From Sciurus carolinensis (taxonomy: Eukaryota; Chordata; Mammalia; Rodentia; Sciuridae): a DNA stretch of 64,000 bases. The translations under genes were made by a program, and so were the position numbers. The notes beneath the pieces were generated by a model. The model was not told where the DNA came from. It saw only the letters and a program-made list of their open reading frames with translations, and ran no database searches. Within the stretch, counting starts at the first letter, position 1, and every line of letters starts with the position of its first letter. Shown here in pieces: positions 58,264-64,000 of this stretch. The stretch lies in the NCBI RefSeq assembly GCF_902686445.1, contig NW_025920104.1, positions 434,001 to 498,000 on the forward strand, given 5' to 3'.

Positions 58264-61200
58264 AACATGAGAGTGATCCTGCATGATAAATATTACTGCC
58301 ACTCTCAGAATTTCACTAGAAAGTGAGTAGAATCATTAAATGTGAAGATCTGATCTCCAGTGCTGTTAGCAGGTCTGGGATCACATTGGAAATAATTGTT
58401 AAGTTACATAGTAAGCAGATAACGAGGAACTACATTAAATGCGCAGCTATATATTAACAAATAAACAATTAAAATTAATAAATACACATATACTCTACCT
58501 TTTTTTTAGTATATAAATGCCTTGTAGAAGCTAGCATCATTATGCACATTACAGGTAGGTTGTTAGAAATGCAAAATAGTATCTTCAATTGACCTCTACA
58601 ATGAGGGACTACATTTTAAGGAGGAACAGGGCATTGGTGCAAGATTAGTGAGTTTTATAAAAATTTTTACTTTAACCAAAGTGACCATGGTATTCATAAG
58701 TGAGGAAATATTTTCATTTCTTGAGCTAGGACATGACCAGAAAATATATTCTTACTCAAAACGTTTCAAAATGGCTAAAAATGCCCCCTTAATTTCACCA
58801 TGAGAGACATGAGTATAGTTTGGTAAATTTACTCACCTCCTTCCACCCTCACTGACTCTGTTGTTCACAGTGAGTTGAAGGTTTAGAGTGTAAAGCAGAG
58901 GTGGGTCATCCCTGTGGCCTGAGGGATACACAACAATGGTAAGTTCCAGGAACTAATGGCCCATGACTGGCCTGTATATATAAAACTGATCCCCAGGTGT
59001 GGAAGGGCCAGTTCAGATGTGTTCTTCCCACTGAATGATGATAGGGACAGAGCAAGTCTTCAAGAAAATTCTGAACAAGCTCCTCCTGTGTGAGTCTGAG
59101 TGTGCTTTGTGGTACTGGATATAGTTAGGAAGGGAAGGAATTTTCTTCTTTAGGGAGAGAGTAGAAGAGGGAAATCCAGGCAGAAGTGGTGGGGTGTACA
59201 CACCTAGGTGTTTGTTTCCAGTGATTTGTGACTGGGTTTATCATGACATTAGGTTCTACTCCATGAAAGCTGTGTATATGCCTTATATGGGAGAAGTGAC
59301 TTTGCAGACTGAATTAGGACATTAAAATATTAGAGATTATCCAGGTGTGCCCTGGATGCAGGCCCCATTATCCTCATTAGAAAGAGAAATAATTAACATG
59401 GACAAAAGGACAAAGGACATGGAAGACAAAGGATGACACTAGAGTCATGGGTCTGCAGCCACCAGAGCTAGAGATGGAGGAGAAGACTGTCCTCTGTCAA
59501 CTCTGCAGGGGCCCCTACCCTAAAACACCTGGTGGTAGACACTGGGACTTCTGATCTCAGCACTGTGGTGGCTTATATGACTGTTGTTGTACACCACAAA
59601 TTTCTGGTAATTTATTAAATGATATGTTTGGGACTAATACATGTGGGGCTCAGGGAAAACCGAGGCAATGACTATCAATCTCCTGCTTCAACCTTCCAAT
59701 GCACAATATAAATGGAAAGTTAAAAGATTCTCTGGTAGATAAAAACAAAATTCAAATCTCTAAGTGAACTGAGGCACATGGTTTCTGTAGAATAAATATT
59801 AATGACTGCTAGTTTAAAATAATATCTGAATACTTAGACCTCATGTAGTTTCCTCAATCTGAGATATTCAAAGGTACTTAAGACAGAACTCTGTGATTTA
59901 TTTAACAACCATCATATTGCAAGGTGCATCATTTGGTCGACCCTGTGGTCCACCATGTGATATTCTTTCTTATGCTTTCACAGAGGAGGGGCCCAAAGGT
60001 CAGAACACAGTTTAGTTGAGCAAAGTTCCATGGTCTGTAAGGTCTGGGGCTGGATTTCAACCCAGGTCTGTCTGACATCAGCTCTATTGCTTCCATGTGG
60101 CTACAATCCTTCCAAAGATACAGTGAGAACTATGAGATGGGAGGAGAGACATCCACTTTAATGGCAAGAAATCTCAGCCTCCTGTTGCCTCTGCCCACAA
60201 CATGCTGACCTGATCTGCAACTCAGGCCTTCTGCAGTATCTTCTACAAAACACAGGACTGCACACTTCCCAGCTCTACCTGTTTCCATTCCAGAAAGAAG
60301 CAGGGGGCATTTTTCATTTCTCTGAGCCCTCCCTTATGTCCAATGTCCCCAACACTGACTCAGTCCTCCCCTCACACACTCTCTCCTGTAACCTAATTCA
60401 TAGTCCTAATATGGAGAACAATGAACAGAAAGCAAGAACAACTCTCCCTTCCTTTTGGTGCTATGAGAGTAATCCCAATATGGGAGAAGATTTTTCTAGG
60501 TATTTTCTACCTTAGAAGAAATCTGGTACCATCTCTTCTTAGGGTAAAAGTTTCTCTGCCTCCAGTAAATATAGACACCAAGTGATAGCAATGTGGAATA
60601 TTTGGTGGACCATAGGACAGCCACTCTCAGAGTATCCCTGTCCATATTGCTGCTCCACAGATCACCATGGCCTCATAGGCTTAAAGCATCAAAGGCTGGT
60701 TTCCTCATGGTTCTAGAGGTCAGAATTCTCATTGAGATGAAATGCAGGTTTTAGGAGGTCTTTGATCCTACTGCATTCTCCTGAGGAGAGAATCCAGGTC
60801 CAGACATTCCAGCTCCTAGATTCTTCCATGTCCCTGATCTTGGCCCTTTCCTTCATCACTCAATGCCCTTCACCATTGTCACAACTTTACTGACTCTCCA
60901 TACTTTCTCACCATTCTAAGAACCTTCATACTTAAGTTTGTCTCCTGCAGAATATTCAGTAAAATCTCCAGATCCTGAATCTTCAACTTAATCATATCTC
61001 CCAAGTGTCTTCTCTTTTATGAAAGGTTATAATCTGAAGATCTAAGATTAGATGTGAACTTTATGGATTCTATTTATAATGACTCATTGGAGAAAATCCC
61101 ATGATATTTGAAAGTCATAAAATAAGATTACATTAATTGTCTTCTGCAGGTGACACTTGATGCAGGAGAAGAGGAGCATATTCTGGTGAATACTATCATC

Positions 61201-61703
61201 CATGGAGAATTTCAGAACCCAAACTTCAGCCTTTCTGCACCACTCTGAGGACCCATGTTTGGTTACTCTAATTTCAGGGGAATATTCTCTCTGGATTCTG
61301 GGTGAGCACCAGAGAGTTTCATTTAGGTTGTCTGCTTCTCTGACTAACATACTCCCAGGACATTGAGCTGTAGATTAGGCTTCTGTTTCTCCACCTAGAC
61401 AATTCTCCCTTGGGACACCACTAGGAGCTCTGTTTTAATGTATAAGTCCAACTGAAAACTTAACCACATTTATCAGATAAAGAAAATAATTTCATTTAAT
61501 TCAGGTGAGCATAGTCATGATTATTCCCCTTGGGCCAAGGAGAGGTAAAGGGAGTGGGGTGTAGAAACCCTCCTTGGTCCTTTTTAACAATATCTCCCTG
61601 TGAAATTCAGATCTGGGATGCCTCTGTGAAGTGCTCTTCTCAGGTAGATGCAGCAAGAAGAGCAACTGTGGCAGGACAGAATCACACTCCTGCTTCCCTG
61701 AGA

Positions 61704-62075
61704 GCTTTATGTCATGGCCTGTATCATTGTGGGAGAGTAAATGTAAACATTTCCTCTTGATCAAAATGTGATGGTGATTCTGTTTCCTGAAGCTTTAGAC
61801 AAGTAAGATGGAGAATGCATCATCTGAATGTTAACCCTGGCACCTGGTATTAGAATAATAAAAACAAATATCTACAGCACTGAGCATGTTATGAGGACTT
61901 ACTTGAAGCACCAGGCAGCACCCACAACGCTGGCCTGAGTAAATGTCCTCAGTTGTCCCCCTAAACTTGGAAGCAGGACCCCCAGGAGCTGAGCATGGGC
62001 CCTCTTGTCCTGAATGGCACTAACTCCTGCACAGGGCCCACAGGGCATTGGGCTGTGCTCTGGGCACAATCAAAT
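61704..62075 (-). pseudogene. IGKV: IGKV pseudogene, internally deleted (right arm)
   Basis: Mirror of 8316-8687: octamer-like ATTTGATT (62068-62075), a leader remnant ending at about 62012 without ATG, FR1 directly followed by the V 3' end, and a recombination signal at 61704-61731. The deletion is the same as in the left arm, so it predates the duplication. A G/T change lies in the leader donor region (near 61968). Confidence 0.8.
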
Positions 62076-64000
62076 CAGCAGGTATGGGCTGGCTGGACAC
62101 AGCTTCAGAGCTGGTTCCTCTCAGTCACTTCACACTAACTCAGTCTCCCCAGTGTTCCAGGTCAAAAAAGACAGCACAAATGTGCCTGCTGGTAACATGG
62201 AGGCAAACATGAGCATCACTCTGTGTCTATAAGTGGCTTGTTAGTTTGACCTCCTCCAGGCTCAGTGCATTCTTTCTTTGCCTTTTGTCCATGTATGACC
62301 CTGGCTGTCTTATCTGAGGCAATCCTAGAGAGAAAAAATTTACAATCTCTTTGCTTTTGTTTCCTAGGAATATCATTGTGGCTTTAGTGGCTTCCTGCTT
62401 GCTTTGATCCTGTGACCCTCTTGTTATGAAGTGGAGAAGTAACAGGAAAACATGGTGAATCATGATTTGCAAGGAGGGATAATATTCCAGATCACTCATT
62501 TGTCACCTCCAGCTCTATAATCCCTCTTTCAAACAAGGTCAGACATTTTTTCTATTGCCCTCTAAAGTGCCAGCTGATCCTGGCTCTGCTGAAGATAATC
62601 CAGTTCCATGCTGAGTGTTCCCTCTGTGCCTTGTTTTCCTCTGTCCTATCTTAACCAAAGGCTTGCACTGGGAAGTGGAGGTCCTATCCACTACATGCTC
62701 ATTCATGCCATAGACTCCATGATGTTCCCCCAATCTGAATATTCAGCCATCACCATATGATGAATCAGTTCCTAAGAGAGCCCTGTTCTCGGTGGCTATA
62801 ATGTGAACAATGAGACTCAGCAGAGTAAAGAGAGAAAGAGGCAAGTAGGAGAGAGGGGGGTGAAGCCCTGTCTGGGGATTGGAGTCAGAGTAGGGTTTGC
62901 AGGGTGTCACAGGGAGGTGGGCACCCTTGGCTCAGGATGGGTGTCCAGGATGTGGTGGAAGAGGATGGTAATTAGAAGGACAGCCTTCCCTCTCTATGAG
63001 ACAGTCCAGTCCCAGCTCACCTGGCTGAAGAAGATACTCAGAAAGAGGAAATTGATGCTGATGGATATGAGGGCTTCAGAGCTGAGAGATGGGGGGATAT
63101 CTGTGGGAGGGTTGACTGCAGATAAGCAGCATGGGTGTTGATGACATCTGGAGACTGGTGCTGAATGGGGCATTGATCCAATACGTGAATCAATGAATTA
63201 TTTTTGCAACCAATGTTATCAACGTTGTAGGCCAAAGTCACTTATTTGAAAAGAAGATATTCTCAACCTTTGGTTTAGACTAGACTAAATATATCAATGT
63301 TAACTCATGACAATGGTAGATACAGACAAGATGTGTCCTGATTTGTACAGTAGATAAATGTACAGTGACTTTCCCCAGTCTAGAAAGTAGGACTTTCAGT
63401 CCTAAGTGTGATAGTTTTCAAATACCATTTTTCAAGAAAAGGAACAATTACTCATTGGAGAAATGTTCACTTCTGAATCTGGAATAAAGTAAAGGGAAAA
63501 TCAGCCTTAATCATCTTGAAATAAGGATGTACAGGATGTGGATGACTTAGTAGAACAAAATAGAACCCAGATTGATGGCCAAATATGGAGAATTTTGTGC
63601 ATCTAAATAATTATCAATGATAATAGGTTACAGAATATTGATGAAAATGTGAATCCATGTAACCAGATTCATATTTAAATGAGGATAGAAAATTCAAACT
63701 GTCAAATGGTTCTTATCAATTTAAATTGGAAAATAACTGTGGAGCATTGCATTCTGGCAAGAACCATCCTGAACTTCTTCTCCTCTTTATCCCTACATGT
63801 AGAGTACCAAAAACAACCAGTAAACATTTGTAGTATGCCGTGAAATTGCCCAATTTTTGTTTTTGTAGGGACAGTGAGGACATATAGGTTTAATGCAGGT
63901 GCCATGGATGTAGTGAAGGGAAGACACAGACTGAAATATCCCAGCACCTGACAGGGCAAAGGAGAAGATCAGAACTTCTCTGCTGGACATTTCTGCCTGT

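Larger units (their letters stand above)
49148..64000. repeat. Right arm of the large inverted duplication (runs off the window)
   Basis: This is the reverse complement of 6391-17196, plus the ERV insertion at 54231-58263. Matching starts at 49148 (TAAGTATGGAAGC), opposite the last base before the N gap. Examples: leader and V exon at 53061-53530 against 12818-13287, and the recombination signal at 61704-61731 against 8660-8687. Differences are single substitutions and 1-4 base indels. Confidence 0.95.

Overview
The window is vertebrate genomic DNA, almost certainly from a rodent and probably a sciurid (squirrel, marmot or ground squirrel). The basis is tRNA-derived ID-type SINEs ending in CCCAGCACC plus poly(A), and L1 elements whose 3' UTR looks like the sciurid type; the species call is inference. 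There is no intact protein-coding host gene. The only host gene remnants are immunoglobulin kappa variable (IGKV) pseudogenes, so this is IGKV-cluster or orphon DNA heavily invaded by retroelements.

Layout. 1-4680: an L1 whose two parts face each other (twin-priming shape), split by a 3-kb class I endogenous retrovirus (ERV) with a tRNA-His primer site. 6391-17196: left arm of a large inverted duplication carrying two convergent IGKV pseudogenes; it stops exactly at a 100-N assembly gap (17197-17296). 17371-20095: a 5'-truncated L1 on the minus strand. 20106-22735: a GT-rich degenerate minisatellite holding an ID SINE. 26231-35345: about 9 kb of a second tandem-repeat family, first as a ~64-bp dimer and then as a ~32-bp monomer. 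35918-37385: a plus-strand L1 3' end. 38898-46815: a nearly full-length but decayed ERV with betaretroviral gag-pro-pol order, a tRNA-Lys primer site and a gamma-type env, the type D arrangement. 49148-64000: right arm of the inverted duplication, running off the window end.

In the samples I compared by eye the arms differ at under 1% of positions. The main difference is a 4,033-bp tRNA-Phe-primed ERV (54231-58263) flanked by a 6-bp target duplication in the right arm. The left arm has the matching empty site. Because the left arm ends at a gap, the palindrome may be a real recent inverted duplication with a young insertion, or two haplotypes joined head to head by the assembler. The data here cannot separate these.

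No undescribed functional system is evident. The most interesting structures are the arm-specific ERV, the two related tandem arrays, the non-coding module shared by two otherwise unrelated ERVs, and the type D ERV with a motif typical of ASCT2-using envelopes.
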